Both the position numbers and the translations under genes were made by a program. The notes beneath the pieces were generated by a model. That model saw only the letters and a program-made list of their open reading frames with translations. It did no database searches and was not told the DNA's origin. From Liquidambar formosana (lineage: Eukaryota; Streptophyta; Magnoliopsida; Saxifragales; Altingiaceae), in assembly GCA_039720395.1 (NCBI GenBank), contig CM077828.1:15846264-15910263 (forward strand): DNA of 64,000 bases, given 5' to 3'. Below are positions 1-11,859 of this stretch, piece after piece (position 1 is the stretch's first letter; every line of letters starts with the position of its first letter).

Positions 1-129
1 GGTTTTGATTAATTTGTTGAATTACCAAAAGTAGAAACTTATGTACACACACATTGAAGGATATATCTGTTCAGCCTAATATTTTTATTAAGATCTATAA
101 TGTGTTACTATGATATATATATATATATA

Positions 130-1164
130 AACTTCAACCTCAAGGGATGAGGACTCACTGATGCAATTAGTCTGGAAACAGAGCATCCCTTCCAAGATCA
201 AGCATTTTTTATGGAAGGCTTGTACTGATATTCTTCCTACGAAGAGCAACTTGCTGAAGTGGAAAGTCCCGGTATCGCCCAATGCGAGGTGTGTGGTCAT
301 GGAGAAGAATCAGCTTTACATGCCCTTAAGGATTGTCCGTGGGCGGCTCAGATGTGGAGGTGTAGCTCGATTGGTCCTGGAGTCACTCACTCGTCGCACA
401 TGGATGTGCGGGATTGGCTTAGTGAGATTCACGCTTAGATTGGGGAGGATAAAAGGGCTCTGGCAATGATCATCATGTGGTCTATTTGGCATTATCGAAA
501 TTCGGTGGTTTTTGAAAGGGTTAAGAAGCATCCACAGAGTGTGACTCATATGGCGCTGAGATACTTAGAAGATTACCTAGCGGCGCATAGTGATGGTAAA
601 AAGGGGGTTAAAGTTGCTCCTTCTAGGTGGTTACCTCCTACGGCGGGACGATGCAAAGTTAATGTTGATGGCGCTGTGTTTGCGGAGAATTCAAGTGTGG
701 GATTCGAGGCTATGGTACATGACCATGAAGGATAGGTTATGACAGCGATTTCGAAGAAGCAAACTGGTTTGTTCGAGCCCTCTCAAGTTGAAGCTATGGC
801 CCTTCGACTTGCAGTTGAATTTGCAACTGATTTGGGTTTGCGAGATGTCGATTTTGAAGGTGACAATGTGGAAGTCATGGGTGCTCTTGATTCTCGAGTA
901 GTACCTCAAATAGCTATGGGTTTGATAATAGAGGATATTCTGGTTGATGCTACTTCCTCTTTTGTGTCATGGAAATTCAAACATGTTGGTAGGATGGGGA
1001 ATGAGGTTGCCCATGGGTTAGCAAAGCATGCCAAATTTGTTGAGAATGTTCTGGTTTGGATGGAGGAAACCCCATCTTGTATAAGGGATCAGGTTGCTTT
1101 TGACCTGACTCATCTTTCTTCATGATCTAATATATATCGTCTTTCATAAAATTAAAAAAAAAAA

Positions 1165-1165
<1 letters not shown>
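130..1165 (+). pseudogene. 5'-truncated LINE (L1-type) ORF2 C-terminus: zf-RVT plus RNase H, with poly-A tail
   Basis: This is the 3' end of a plant LINE ORF2. Residues from about 161 read WKQSIPSKIKHFLWKA, typical of the start of the reverse-transcriptase zinc-binding domain. The frame must shift near 280 to continue into CEVCGHGEESALHALKDC (from 283), which holds the CxxC...HxxxxC zinc ligands. The same frame then gives MIIMWSIWHYRNSVVF and an RNase H domain with the acidic residues in NVDGA, the EA pair and GDN, followed by HVGRMGNEVAHGLAKHA. It is broken by the frameshift and by in-frame TAG codons at 436-438 and 733-735. A run of A at 1154-1165 follows the end of the ORF, as expected for target-primed insertion. 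The 5' side begins in a TA run near 115-128, so most of ORF1 and the reverse transcriptase are missing. It is dead. Confidence 0.88.

Positions 1166-1215
<50 letters not shown>
1154..1215. repeat. Poly-A followed by (TA)n and (AC)n microsatellite
   Basis: A 12-base A run passes into a short TA stretch and then about 20 AC dinucleotides (1175-1215). The position right behind the LINE suggests the microsatellite grew from the LINE tail. Confidence 0.9.
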
Positions 1216-1223
<8 letters not shown>

Positions 1224-1225
1224 GA

Positions 1226-2750
1226 CATATTTGTGACTGCATTTATACATCTTTATTACATATTTAATTTGGGATATATATGTTTAACCTCAAAATATTG
1301 AACAGGAATCAGAGTGCTAGAATAGTACCATTTGTCATGGATGTTCAATATGCTGGTTCAAAATGGTGTTCTGCCTAATTGAGTTCTACTTCTATTTCCA
1401 AAGAGTCATAATAAGGTGATAATGCTATAAAGGTTGGAATTCTTTTTTCGTGACATTTTATATTTGAATTCAAATTATAGAACTTGCATCTTTCAAAGAG
1501 GATGTGAATTTTGGTATATAAGGTTGGAGAATGTGCTTATAGTACTAAAATATAGCTTGCTAGTGTCTAACATATGTAAGTTTCTATGTAAATATTATAT
1601 ATGTCTTATGTAGTTGGGCTATGCCCTTTTGTTTCCAATACGGAGTACAATATTTACTTCATAATATATATATATTTGCTTAGTGACACTACTAAAACAT
1701 AGTTTGCTAGTATCTAACTTCTAATGGTTCATTAAATGTCAAGGCCACGTACTTAGAGAAATTGAAGGAATTATGACTTCTAAAGCCTAAAAGACTTCTA
1801 TTGCCTAAAAGAAATTGATTATATGAACACCTATCATTCAAACTGTGGGGAAATTCTTGTCCCTTGCTTGGATAGGTTTGAGATTGCATGGCTGAATAAA
1901 GAAAGCTGTTAACCTATCAGTGCGTGAATAATAGTTTCTCTATTTTCATGCCAATATTCTCCTTCACATCCTTATCTATGGTTAGCTAAAAGGAATTCAA
2001 AACTTTAAATTAATATTGACAAGGTTAGTTGTTTTTCTTTATTTTCATCACATATAGACAAGGTTAAATTAATATTTAATAATGGGGTTTTCGTAAGAAC
2101 ACAACGAATTAAATAAGGAATTTAGGATCAGCTTTTCTATTTAGTTTCTTTACACATAGACAAGGTTCTGGTTTAGATGTTTGTGGATTAATAAGCCTGA
2201 AGACACTAGACTTCAGCCAAGTTATTCCACATCCAGTAGGGATCTTTATAGGTGCACAAAGATTAGCACCAAATTTCCTTTAAGAATGCTGTAACTTCTA
2301 ATGTATACTTAGATGATGTTACTGACTTTGATAATATATTGGACATGTACATCTTCTAAAGTTTTGTAGTATAGTGATGCTTCCCAATATTTGCTATCAA
2401 GTTTCATGGTTTAATTATTCATTTTCTTTGTTAGATATTGAGAAAGTTTTGTGATGCAGGTATGTTGGAATGGAAGTTGGTCATGATATTAAGTCTCAAT
2501 GAAATGAAGATGGCTGCATTTGTGTCAAATGGAATGAAGATCGTTTGTTTACCTAATGGAATTATGGTGCTTTAAATTTTGTGAAATTGCACATATTTTG
2601 TTAAATGTAAACCCTCTGAGTATATGTATTTCAAACTCATCAATATTGTGAAATAAAATTTATAATTTGAAATGCGATTGTATTAGTTGATGTCGTTTTC
2701 TCGTATTCAAATATGTAATATTGTTAATTATTGTTATGGATGAATGGATA
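1226..2750. other. AT-rich DNA with no recognised gene
   Basis: No reading frame over about 60 codons resembles a known family. A short phrase (aaaaYatagYttgctagtRtctaac) occurs twice, near 1546 and 1694. None of this stretch matches the duplicated blocks seen later in the window. Confidence 0.5.
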
Positions 2751-2859
2751 GGCGTAGGTAGTGCATTTCAGGTGGCTTATGTGATGGAAAACAGGATACT
2801 AGTGAAAAATAGAATATTGGTAAAATAAAATAAAAAATTATTAGCCGGCATTTGAACAA

Positions 2860-3128
2860 AAAATAAATAAATAAAAATAAAATTGAAGGCATTAACGGCA
2901 TGTATTATATGTCGTGGAAAAGTCATTTACGACATGCGGATACAAGCCATAAAACACTTTTAATGGCGTACCTTGCTTATCGTTAAAAGTGTTTTTATGG
3001 CGTGCCATGTTTGCCGTCTATATCGATGGAGTTTTCACTGGCGTCGCCCTTAGACGGCGTGCGCATGCATGCCGTGAAAAGTCATTTACGGTGTTTTTTG
3101 CACGCCATAAAAAACGTATATTGTTGTA

Positions 3129-3131
<3 letters not shown>
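2860..3131. mobile_element. One end of a CACTA (En/Spm-type) DNA transposon
   Basis: The stretch ends in ttgttgtagtg at 3121-3131, whose reverse complement CACTACAACAA is a CACTA-type terminus. Inside the end lie the expected subterminal repeats in both orientations, around the core gtgRaaaagtcatttacg (near 2918 and 3080) and a near-palindromic pair aaaacacttttaatggcg / cgttaaaagtgttttta (2950-3000). No matching second terminus with a 3-bp duplication was found in the window and no transposase is visible, so this is a truncated or heavily deleted element. Its left limit is uncertain. Confidence 0.7.

Positions 3132-3164
<33 letters not shown>
3132..3164. repeat. (TA)n microsatellite at the CACTA / element A junction
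   Basis: About 16 TA units directly abut the CACTA terminus. Copies B and C of the outer element have TA/CTAT runs at the equivalent place, so this run belongs to element A. It marks where everything 5' of it in element A was lost or displaced. Confidence 0.85.
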
Positions 3165-3171
<7 letters not shown>

Positions 3172-6027
3172 AATCGAACTAGAAGGAAAACAAAGTGTGA
3201 AATGAATTGATAAAAAAAACTTTTCCTAATCGATTCCTTAACCCATGAATCCAATTATGCTTAAACACAAACAAAACCCTAACTAGAAGAGGGTAGAATT
3301 ACCTATAGTTTGATTTGTCTTCTCCTTTTTGCTCTAAGATTTGAATCCAGACAGCAGAGAACGAGCAATCCAAGTATACTATCTCCAACGGTATCCACAC
3401 GTAGCTAGAGCTTTAAGTCCTTTCTTCTTTCTTCCTTGTTGTTGCTAGAGGTGGAGAATAGAAGAAAGAGAGAAAGCCCTTGAAATTTTTGGCCAGCACT
3501 TGGGGTTGATTAAGTATGATAATGTCACACATCATAAAAGGCTTTAAATAGCCTCTATTAGGGCCGACCAAGGGGGGAAGTCCAATCCCTTTTAGGTTCT
3601 GTGTAATTAGGAGTAATTACACAATAACCACTCTAGTTTATATCCCAAACAAACTTGCCCCTTAAGAACAATTCTTTTATTCACTTATTCTCTTTCTCTC
3701 ATAGACTTTGAAACTCTCTTAGCATAATTAGTATCTGACCCATTGGGTTCACATCATCAAGTAGTAGGAACAGCACAAGGTATGCACAATGGAACTCTTT
3801 CCATTAAAGGGTTTAATTGGAATTCCTTCCAATTCCCTAATTGATTATAACTACTAACCATGAGTAACACCTAGCATATGGCTCATGGTGTGGTCCTTAA
3901 TGAGGTGAATAGTTATCTTTACAAAGAGTCCTTCTGTTATAGTTTATAGGTTACAATTATATCCTTCCATCCACACAATGTCTCTAATTGAACTAATAAG
4001 ACATGGAAGTCTATCAAGTCCTTAGTTCAATTACTTTATACTCAATCATGAATATCAGCTTAATAATGAACTTATCGAAACTCGTTTCCATATTCATTCT
4101 ACCATGGGCCATGGATTTTGAGTTATATCACTGAATAATATATAAAACATTATCTTTCGTTTTACTGAGAGTGATAGATTCCTTGTTGATCACTCATATG
4201 CCTTCACACACATAGCAGTAGGGCCAATGAACACCCTTATAGACCCCTAGAAGGATCTACACTTAGTGTTATCAAACTTCTAAAGCTATATGCATAAGAC
4301 AATTGCTGTGACTTTAATAATGCTCCCAAGTGCAGGATGTCGCGAAGTTTTAAATTCTCGGTGAGTCCGAGGTCGAACCACAGGGAAGGGGAATAATTAG
4401 CAGAGAAGATTGAGAAAAGATTTTAGAAATTTGGTGCTTGAATTGCAGAGAATTAGTTTGATTGAAAACAATAATTTAAAAACACTAAGGTTTAGAGGTC
4501 CACTCACAACAAGTATTAGATATTTTCTAACGACTCAATTTTATAACTCAACTGAGATTCATACGAAGGATGATCCCAGTCGGATGATTTAACAATTAAT
4601 TTTATTTAAAACAATTCTAAAATATGGATTCATAAGGTTGATTGATTTATTGCATGAGAAAACTAGTAATTTAATTCGCAGGGAATTCTAAGCATTCACC
4701 GTACTCAGAGTTAACGATAAATAAAAAAATTATACAGAATAAATACTTTGCAAAATAATCAAAATCAATCGAAACTATAAAACCTTACATTAAATCCATG
4801 AAAGAGTCATTAAACAAATACCAAACAATTGTTGTGGCTTCACTCCTAGCCTTAGCAAAACGTTTAGCTACTCATGATACTAGAAAACTAAAGAGAGGTA
4901 GAAGAAGAAGAACAAGAGAGAGGTCCTCCTAGAAGAGAAGAGGAGAAGTAATATATATAGGTGCAGCCACCTTTTCCTTTCCATGTGCTCTTAGGGTTTC
5001 CAAGATAAAGAGGAGAAAAATTAGGAATCAAATTGGGAATCCCGGTTTTTTCCAGCAAGGCTAACTTGTAACCCGTTTTGGACCTACTAAACGTTGAAAT
5101 CATGAAATATTCACTGAATACAATATTGTAGGGCTTCAAATCAGCTTTCCAGGGACAACAATTTCACATCAATTGGACTTTGCAGCCAAAAGTTATGGCC
5201 AAAATACGGTAACTGCTCCAAACTTTCTTTTTAATCTTCTTTCCAACTTTGAGGTTGCCAATTTCTTTGCTAAAATCTTCTAAAATTAATGCACTTCACC
5301 CTTGCAAAGCTTCTATATAGTTCCAAATAAATTTAGAATGCTTGACCATAGGAAATTGGATTCCTACAAAATGAAACACGCATTAATACACCACTTTAAG
5401 CATAAGAGCATGTATCAAGAGAATTCATGTATAATGTATAAAATGCAGAATTAAGTGCCAAATAAATGTGATAATGCCTACTAAAAGTATAACATTAATG
5501 CAATTTTAAACTATTATCAACAACTATGGTGTCTTAGGTCTAAGGATTACTTGTACCACTATAACAATAAGAAACTGATTGACAGGCAGGTTAAAACTCC
5601 ATTCAGTTTATCTCATATCTTGTTCACATTCAGTGTACCTATTCTTATAATAGGCACTCACTTGTTGGTTGTAGTGTCTCCACACAAAGAACATGAGACT
5701 AGCTATCCTCCTATAGAGTCAACCTAACAAATGCTAGTCCTATGGTTCATTACTGTCCATCATAGTGAACCTTCAACTAGGTATACTTTAGGAGTTTAGT
5801 ATAGATATATATTTACAGTATCGAAATTACAACCCTTCGTAATTTCATATTCTCAACTCTAACTCCATGGACATATTACGTAAATATAAATGATGCATAT
5901 AAACATAATAGAATAAGCTCTTTTATTAAATCAATAATAAATGTGACATATATAAATGAAATAAAATGATTGTTCCCAATCCCTAAATAATCATCTATAT
6001 GATTGGCTCTAGGGCATAATCCTAACA
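3165..6027 (-). mobile_element. Solo LTR, copia-like family, copy A (interrupted)
   Basis: On the minus strand it starts TGTTAGGATTATGCCCTAGA and ends TTCGATTCCCTA(T/C)A, the TG...CA form of an LTR. There is no primer-binding site, internal domain or second LTR. A TATA-like CTATTTAAA lies at 3542-3553 on the minus strand. Without its own insertion the copy is about 1.64 kb. Copies B and C occupy the same position in their outer elements. The flanks are TA-rich, so the target duplication (ATATA/ATATC in copy C) is only suggestive. Superfamily is inferred from general appearance. Confidence 0.75.
4304..5519 (-). mobile_element. Nested solo LTR, gypsy-like, only in copy A
   Basis: The minus strand starts TGATAATAGTTTAAAATTGC and ends AAAGTCACAGCA. 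The flanking 5-mers are ACAAT (4299-4303) and ACAAC (5520-5524), a target duplication with one change. Copies B and C have the uninterrupted site. A TATA box (CCTATATATATTA) sits on the minus strand near 4950, and the phrase gtgagtccgaggtcgaaccacaggg near the plus-strand left end recurs in many plant gypsy LTRs. No internal coding region is present. Superfamily is a judgement from general appearance. Confidence 0.72.
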
Positions 6028-9000
6028 ACATATATATGGATTGAATTTCACAATGGTGTCTATATAACAATTACGAATTGTTAAAACAAATATAAACTAT
6101 TTTGTTTGAATGATATGTCTCAATTATATATTCATTTTGTGATAATTCTTGAATTTAGAATTATGAATTGATAAGAGTTTTTTGATATTCATCATAATTC
6201 AATTGCACAAATGGATGTATCATATTCACTTGGGAATTTGAAAATTTTGATCATGCATATTATTTTATTTTTGATGTCAAAATTATATCATTTTCATAGT
6301 GCTTAAATTTGTGGGGGTTATTTTCATATTTAATTGAAAAAAAATAAAAATTTCTACCTACATGAGATTATTATATTCTTAATGAATTTTTCAAAATTCA
6401 AAGAAAAACATAATTTTATTAATTTCTAACTCTTGGATTTATTGGAGTTAAATGTTATAATCGGTTACAGAATTTATGATATTAATTAAATTTGATTTAA
6501 TTTTTAGCAATAACGTTTGATTATGGCTAATCAATTGATTATTTATTTTTGTTACCAATTGACCATTAAAATTTTTATAACTGTTAGAAATTTAATGTTT
6601 GACTCTTGGGGTTAAATTTTTGTGACTGTTGGATTATTAAATATTCATGATGATTATACTATTAAATTCATTTAACCATTAGAATTCGGTTACAAATCTA
6701 TATCTTTAATTATAAGAATAATATTATGTAATTATTTCTTTGATTAATATTTGAACCCAAAGGATAATTAAAGTATGAATATATATCACCAACCTTTCAT
6801 TTATCAAGTTTAAAGAGATAGTTTAAATTCATATATCTTAATAATCAATACCAAATTGATTGAATTTAATTGTGGAATATGATATTATTAATTTATGTAT
6901 GCAAATTAACTTATGATTTTGATAAAGTGTGTTACAAGCATATATAAATAATTCTCATAAGAAAAAGCATGATATTTATAAATTTGATCGCTTTAAATTT
7001 GGGTTGAGAGATTATGATATTGACATCATGATATACTTATGTAATTTGGATGTTGTATGTGAGTATGGTTCTTTCACGTACATAATGAAAAAAAAATTTG
7101 ACGATGAGATGATAAATGAGATTTTTGTCAAAATTTTATCTTGAATTTACATGCTTACCTATATAGTCTTTTAAATAGTAAGAATTATTTTAAATTGAGA
7201 AAAAAAAATAATAAAAACGTGTATGGTCAACTGTTGGGGTTGACAATATTGAATTTTTGTTATGAACATAATTTCTCTTTTTTAAAATTTTGAGAAATTT
7301 GATTTCGAGTAATTTGGATATACTTGTATGATTTAAGGTGTATTGTTCTATCAGTTTGTTATTATTAGAAAAATAAACAGTCCCATACATTTTTGGATCT
7401 CATAACAATGTGAAAAATATTATGTGGAGTGAGATTATAATATTATTGATAAATTTAAGTATGAATTTTTTGGAGACATGTCATATGCAAAATAAATATT
7501 TTTCATGCTATTTAATTTTGTGAGATTACAATAGCAATATCATATGTTGACATGCTTATAATTTTTTCTCGTGATCCAAAATTTCAATTTCTAATCAAAT
7601 AATCTAATTACAAATATATTGTGTGACAATAGAAAAATAAATATATTTTACATGGAAATTATAAGATGTGTTGTTTATATATGTGAATGCTAAAATTGCA
7701 CTGAAATTAGTAAACAAAACATTATATCTTGAATTGTGGGGCACATCTTGCGAAGATACATTTTATGTGAGAATGTATATTTATTTTAAATTTACAAATT
7801 ATTGAATTTTCTCAATATATTATATGTTGGTCTCTTATTAATAAAAGAGATAAAATGAGTATTATGATTTTCATTTCTGAAAATGGAGTTAGTTCAAACC
7901 TATTGAACTTATACATGATATATTGAGAGAATGTCATATGTGAATTATTAATGATTTTGAGAATAACTATGTTATTCAGTGGCTAAGGAAATGTTTTAAA
8001 ATTATTGCTTATATGTATACTTATTTATATTGTTGCGCTGACCAAAGTTATTTTTGAATGTTGAGATTCAAAGAAATTATGATGATAGTTTTTGAAAATT
8101 TATGGGTATTGTATGGCATATTTTTATTTAAATATTTGATGATATAATAATGTGAGATGAATCAATGATTCATAATTTGAATATCCCTTTTTGAGAGGTA
8201 TATTTACTTAAAATTTATTAAAAGTGATATATGTACCCAACTTCCCTAATAGTCAACAATTTTATGGATTTCTTATATTATTTGTAGATTATGATGATGA
8301 TGATGATTGAATCTTTGATTCAAATGAGAAGAAATCCATATGTGGACCTATATTGCCTATATGGTATGGTGCCTTGGAATTATCCAAGATGATATATCTC
8401 ATTGTCCACTTTGGAGGTTGGAATTGGTGATTTGGCTTGTAAAAAGCTATGAGAGTGTTGAGAGAAAAATCTCAGCAATTATATATTTATGAATGAGATT
8501 TGTGCTTATTCATTGTTTGTTGGCTCGAGCAAATAATTTTATGGGGTAGCCTAGGAGCACAATATTAAATAGCAACTGTTAAGAGAGTCAGAGATGAGAA
8601 TTATTAAACTTTTGACTAATTCACTTTTTAGTGAATAATTCATCGAGGGGAATGAGACTTATGTCTATAACAAGGGTCAACGGTGATGGTAACCCAACCT
8701 ATATAAATAAAGATCCCAGAAAGTATGTTCATATGGTTAGTAACAAGTTACTGGTTGACTTGGAGTGTACTATCATTTATATAATATATTTTGATTGTCC
8801 CTTCTTATGGTGTAAATAGTGCAAACTGCAACGTTTAGGGTTGAGTTTTAACTCTTAATGGATTCCATAGTCCTATTTGGGTGGTGTGTTCAATTGTAGT
8901 GCACACTTGATGGATCCACCTTTATGGATGTGGAAGTGGGGCCGCTTCCTATAAGAGCTTAGACAAGTTTTCTAGAGCACTCACTAATATCCAGGTATAA

Positions 9001-9249
9001 CGCATGGCCTATTCGTGCCACCCTGATTAGAACAGCTTAGGTTTCAAGAATAATATGTGGGTTGTGAGTCGATTGATCTATAAGAATAAATTTTGGTTCA
9101 TTGAAACTTATAGTTTCACCATATTTCTATAGGTCACACTACATATCCTTGGTATGGTCCATAGTCCAAAAGACACCACTACCGATACATTACATTCTCA
9201 TATTCCTTATACTTTTTATTATATAATTTAAATATATCATGCGGAGGAT
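6028..9249 (+). mobile_element. Internal, non-coding part of outer element copy A
   Basis: AT-rich DNA shared with 30061-33298 and 54833-57745. It holds a variable (GAT)n run near 8290 followed by the perfect stem TTGAATC-TTT-GATTCAA. Stops are frequent in all frames and differ between copies, and no retroviral protein motif is seen. Confidence 0.7.
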
Positions 9250-9838
9250 TGTTGTATTTTCATAAATAAAATACATATTTGTGATTCAAATTATGTTTTA
9301 TTTATGAGGTGTTATGGCCTTTATAATATTTATTTATATTGTCCATTATTGGTATGTTATTGTTGGGGGGGGGTTACACATCCTTTTGAAAAAAAAAAAA
9401 AATGGTTTTTCCATTATCATTTTTTATGGTTTTTTCTTGTCTTCTTCTTTTTTTTTTTCTTTGGAATGAGAAAAAACCATAAGAGTTTTAAGAAAACCTT
9501 TCTCAATCTTTCTTTTCTCTCTATGTATAAATTCTTTTGTATAAAATTCTATCTATCCTTCTTCAATTTTTGTTGCAGATTTTCATGGAACGATCTAGAG
9601 CTGTTCCGTTCTTTGTACTTGCGAGTGCACGTGTACTATGAACACGATTGTTGTATCCTAGAGGGTTGGGCGCTAGAGGACCTAGATGCACTGAGTAATT
9701 CACTCTGAGGGGCACAAATCAACTCTTAAGGACAGTGTTTGCACACGCCTCAATCGATAAGTCTATTTCTTTTATTATAAATATATTTTTGCATATTTTG
9801 ATTTTTGACATCCATGCTTTTGTTCAATATTTCCAACA
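9250..9838 (+). repeat. 3' LTR of outer element copy A
   Basis: The LTR runs from TGTTGTATTTT to TTTCCAACA, 589 bp, with TGTTG/CAACA ends. It carries a G run at 9365-9373 and a long T/A-rich centre. The next five bases are CTCTT, matching the target duplication of copy C. The 134-residue open frame across it is low-complexity and is not treated as a gene. Confidence 0.85.
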
Positions 9839-10581
9839 CTCTTTATGTGAAGTACTAAAATACAGCACTTTATGTGGCACTATGTGTATGGACTAAAAAC
9901 TCCCTTAAATTATTTAACAAATATATTTTTTGCCGATGTGGGTTGAGTGCTACATGGAGTGTTGTATGAAATGGTGCTTCGTATAGTACTGCCCTTTCGG
10001 AAAACACTCCACTACAGCAGCAGGCCGAACACTTTTCGCAAGACCATTTGTAATAAGTTTAATCCATGATGGAAGAGGACAATGCCAAGCAACAATACAA
10101 TAAAGGACCACTACGAAATAAAAATAAATAAATAAATAAAAGTGATTTAAAGAGTTCAAATGTATAACATTTTACAATGCATTCATAATTTTTATTTTCC
10201 ATCAAATGGCTACCGATCATGTTGATTTCTTATACAGGGGTTTTACACATGCAATGGGGATCCCAATCTAACTGGTAAGGTCATGGTAAGCCCATCATTG
10301 TGTAATATGATTGGCATGGTTATATTTTTCCTGCTCCAAAAATGGAAGCTAGTAATGGTCTTATGCTATGCCCAAGGTTTGATGATCCCGATTTCTTTTT
10401 CTTTTTTTCCTTTTATTATTTATTTATAAATCAAATGACCTAGTAGTCATGAAATTCCTTACAAGATATTTATAGAGAAAAAAAACTACATAGGATCTAA
10501 ATTCCTATTAATTGTTCATAAATAGAAGGAAAGTGTCATTGGGAAATAGGTAAAATTAAAATGAATGGATTAGGCTAATGA

Positions 10582-10755
10582 GATAAGAATAACATGGAAA
10601 TTAAAATGATATATTGGATGACCTTTATTCCAGACCTTTTTCTTGTTGATTTGGCTTAGTGCTCCAATTAATACAATGTATTAGATTGTTTTCTCAAAAA
10701 AAAAAAAAAAAAAAGGTAAGGATAACATGGTAATTAAAATGATATATTGGATGAC
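10582..10755 (+). mobile_element. Very short LINE 3' end with ~40-bp target duplication
   Basis: A phrase beginning gataagRataacatgg and ending atattggatgac is present at 10582-10622 and again at 10715-10755. Between the copies are about 75 bases ending ttagattgttttctc plus a poly-A run. This is the form of a severely 5'-truncated LINE flanked by a long target-site duplication. The same structure is present in blocks 2 (about 34587-34763) and 3 (about 59074-59277), so it predates the duplications. Confidence 0.65.
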
Positions 10756-11039
10756 TCTGATTAGCATCCTCTAATTGCATACCTCTATAGTATTAGATTA
10801 AATAAGGCCTCATATAGATTGCCCCCTTGCATAATCATATTGGATAGAATTGGATAGAATGGTTTTTTTTTTTCTTTTTTTCTTGGAAGATTTATTTAAT
10901 TTAATTTAAATTTTTTTTAATAAGATTAGGATAGTATTGATTGAAATATTGAATGATTTGCACGCCTTTTCTAGGTTTTCGCAAAACTTGCAATTAATCT
11001 CCACAATTCCTTTCATGACCAAAAATAGCCCTCACCGAC

Positions 11040-11545
11040 AATTATTTTTTTCGAGGGTAAGTTGTAGATAACTCCCTAAAGTATGAGGGGCTGAGCAAAT
11101 AACCCCCCTTATGTTTCAATTTTACCAATGTCCCTCTTCGATGTTTTAATTTTTTCTAACGTGCCCCACCGTTACTCTCCATCAACAAAAAGTGATGGGA
11201 AATGTTCACATGCTATGCATGTGACGCTGTAATTGTAAAAAATACCTCCTCTCTCTCCCAACCCAAACCCCAACTGATGGGAGGGTGTATGGCATATAAG
11301 TCTTTTAAGTTTGCTGTTAACGGTGTTAAAGCAATTAAATTCCCAACTAGGGATGTCAATGGGATGGGTTTTTTTGTGGCCCCGCCCCACCCCCACTTTT
11401 ATTGGGAAGGGTTTGGGACACTACTTAGTGGGGTCGGAACGGATTTGGGGATTTTTTTAGAAACATGTTAGTGTTTGGGGTGGGGTTAGGTTGTTCTTTA
11501 AAAACCATCCCGAATCATCCGATTAAATTTTTACCTTTTATCGAA
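11040..11545. repeat. Dispersed-repeat-like DNA (possible MITE and 'agggatgtcaat' repeat)
   Basis: The left part (cgagggtaagttgtagataactccct...) resembles ends of short non-autonomous elements common in plant genomes. The right part from about 11348 (ctagggatgtcaatgggatgg...) resembles another frequent plant repeat. I could not find clean termini for either. Both are present in block 2 (35060-35570) and deleted in block 3. An (AT)n run follows at 11544-11580. Confidence 0.35.
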
Positions 11546-11553
11546 TATATATC

Positions 11554-11584
<31 letters not shown>

Positions 11585-11859
11585 CTTTAGATGTAACTAT
11601 TTTTTTAATTGTTACGATATATTCTATTAGCAAAATGATAGGAGGCCTAACCCATTGGCCTAATAGACTGGCCTACAACCATTTAAGGAATTAGATAATA
11701 ATCAATTACACCCCACAATCCCACGTTTGTAAGGATTTTATTTAATAGCAATATTTTCCTTCCACCTTTTTCTGAATTTCCTAAATTTCGAACGTTACTT
11801 CCCATTATTATCACCTTCTCACATACATTCTTTCCTCGATTAGCCATTTGACTTACTAT

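Larger units (their letters stand above)
3132..9838 (+). mobile_element. Outer LTR element, copy A (5'-truncated)
   Basis: This is the 3' part of the same LTR element found complete at 46801-58330. It contains the nested solo LTR at 3165-6027, AT-rich internal DNA (6028-9249) and an intact 3' LTR (9250-9838). The purine run gcggaggatt just before the 3' LTR resembles a copia-type polypurine tract (family usually GTGGGAGATTGTTG), which sets the plus orientation. The internal DNA shows no gag or pol motif. The longest open stretches, such as 6929-7144 with MLQAYINNS at its start, match no family I know. The element therefore looks non-autonomous. The 5' LTR and leader are missing beyond the TA run at 3132-3164. 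Confidence 0.8.

Noticed and set aside
1686..3131. cactactaaaacat at 1686 as the left end of the CACTA element
   Set aside because: It does not match the right terminus (CACTACAACAATA) beyond the first bases, and no shared 3-bp duplication flanks the pair.
6929..7144. 71-codon frame repeated in copies A and C
   Set aside because: It lacks an ATG start, the start is lost in copy B, composition matches the surrounding AT-rich DNA, and no family is recognised.
9304..9708. 134-codon open frame, with partial counterparts in the other LTRs
   Set aside because: It lies within an LTR, is dominated by F/K runs from poly-T and poly-A tracts, and its frame is not kept among the LTR copies.
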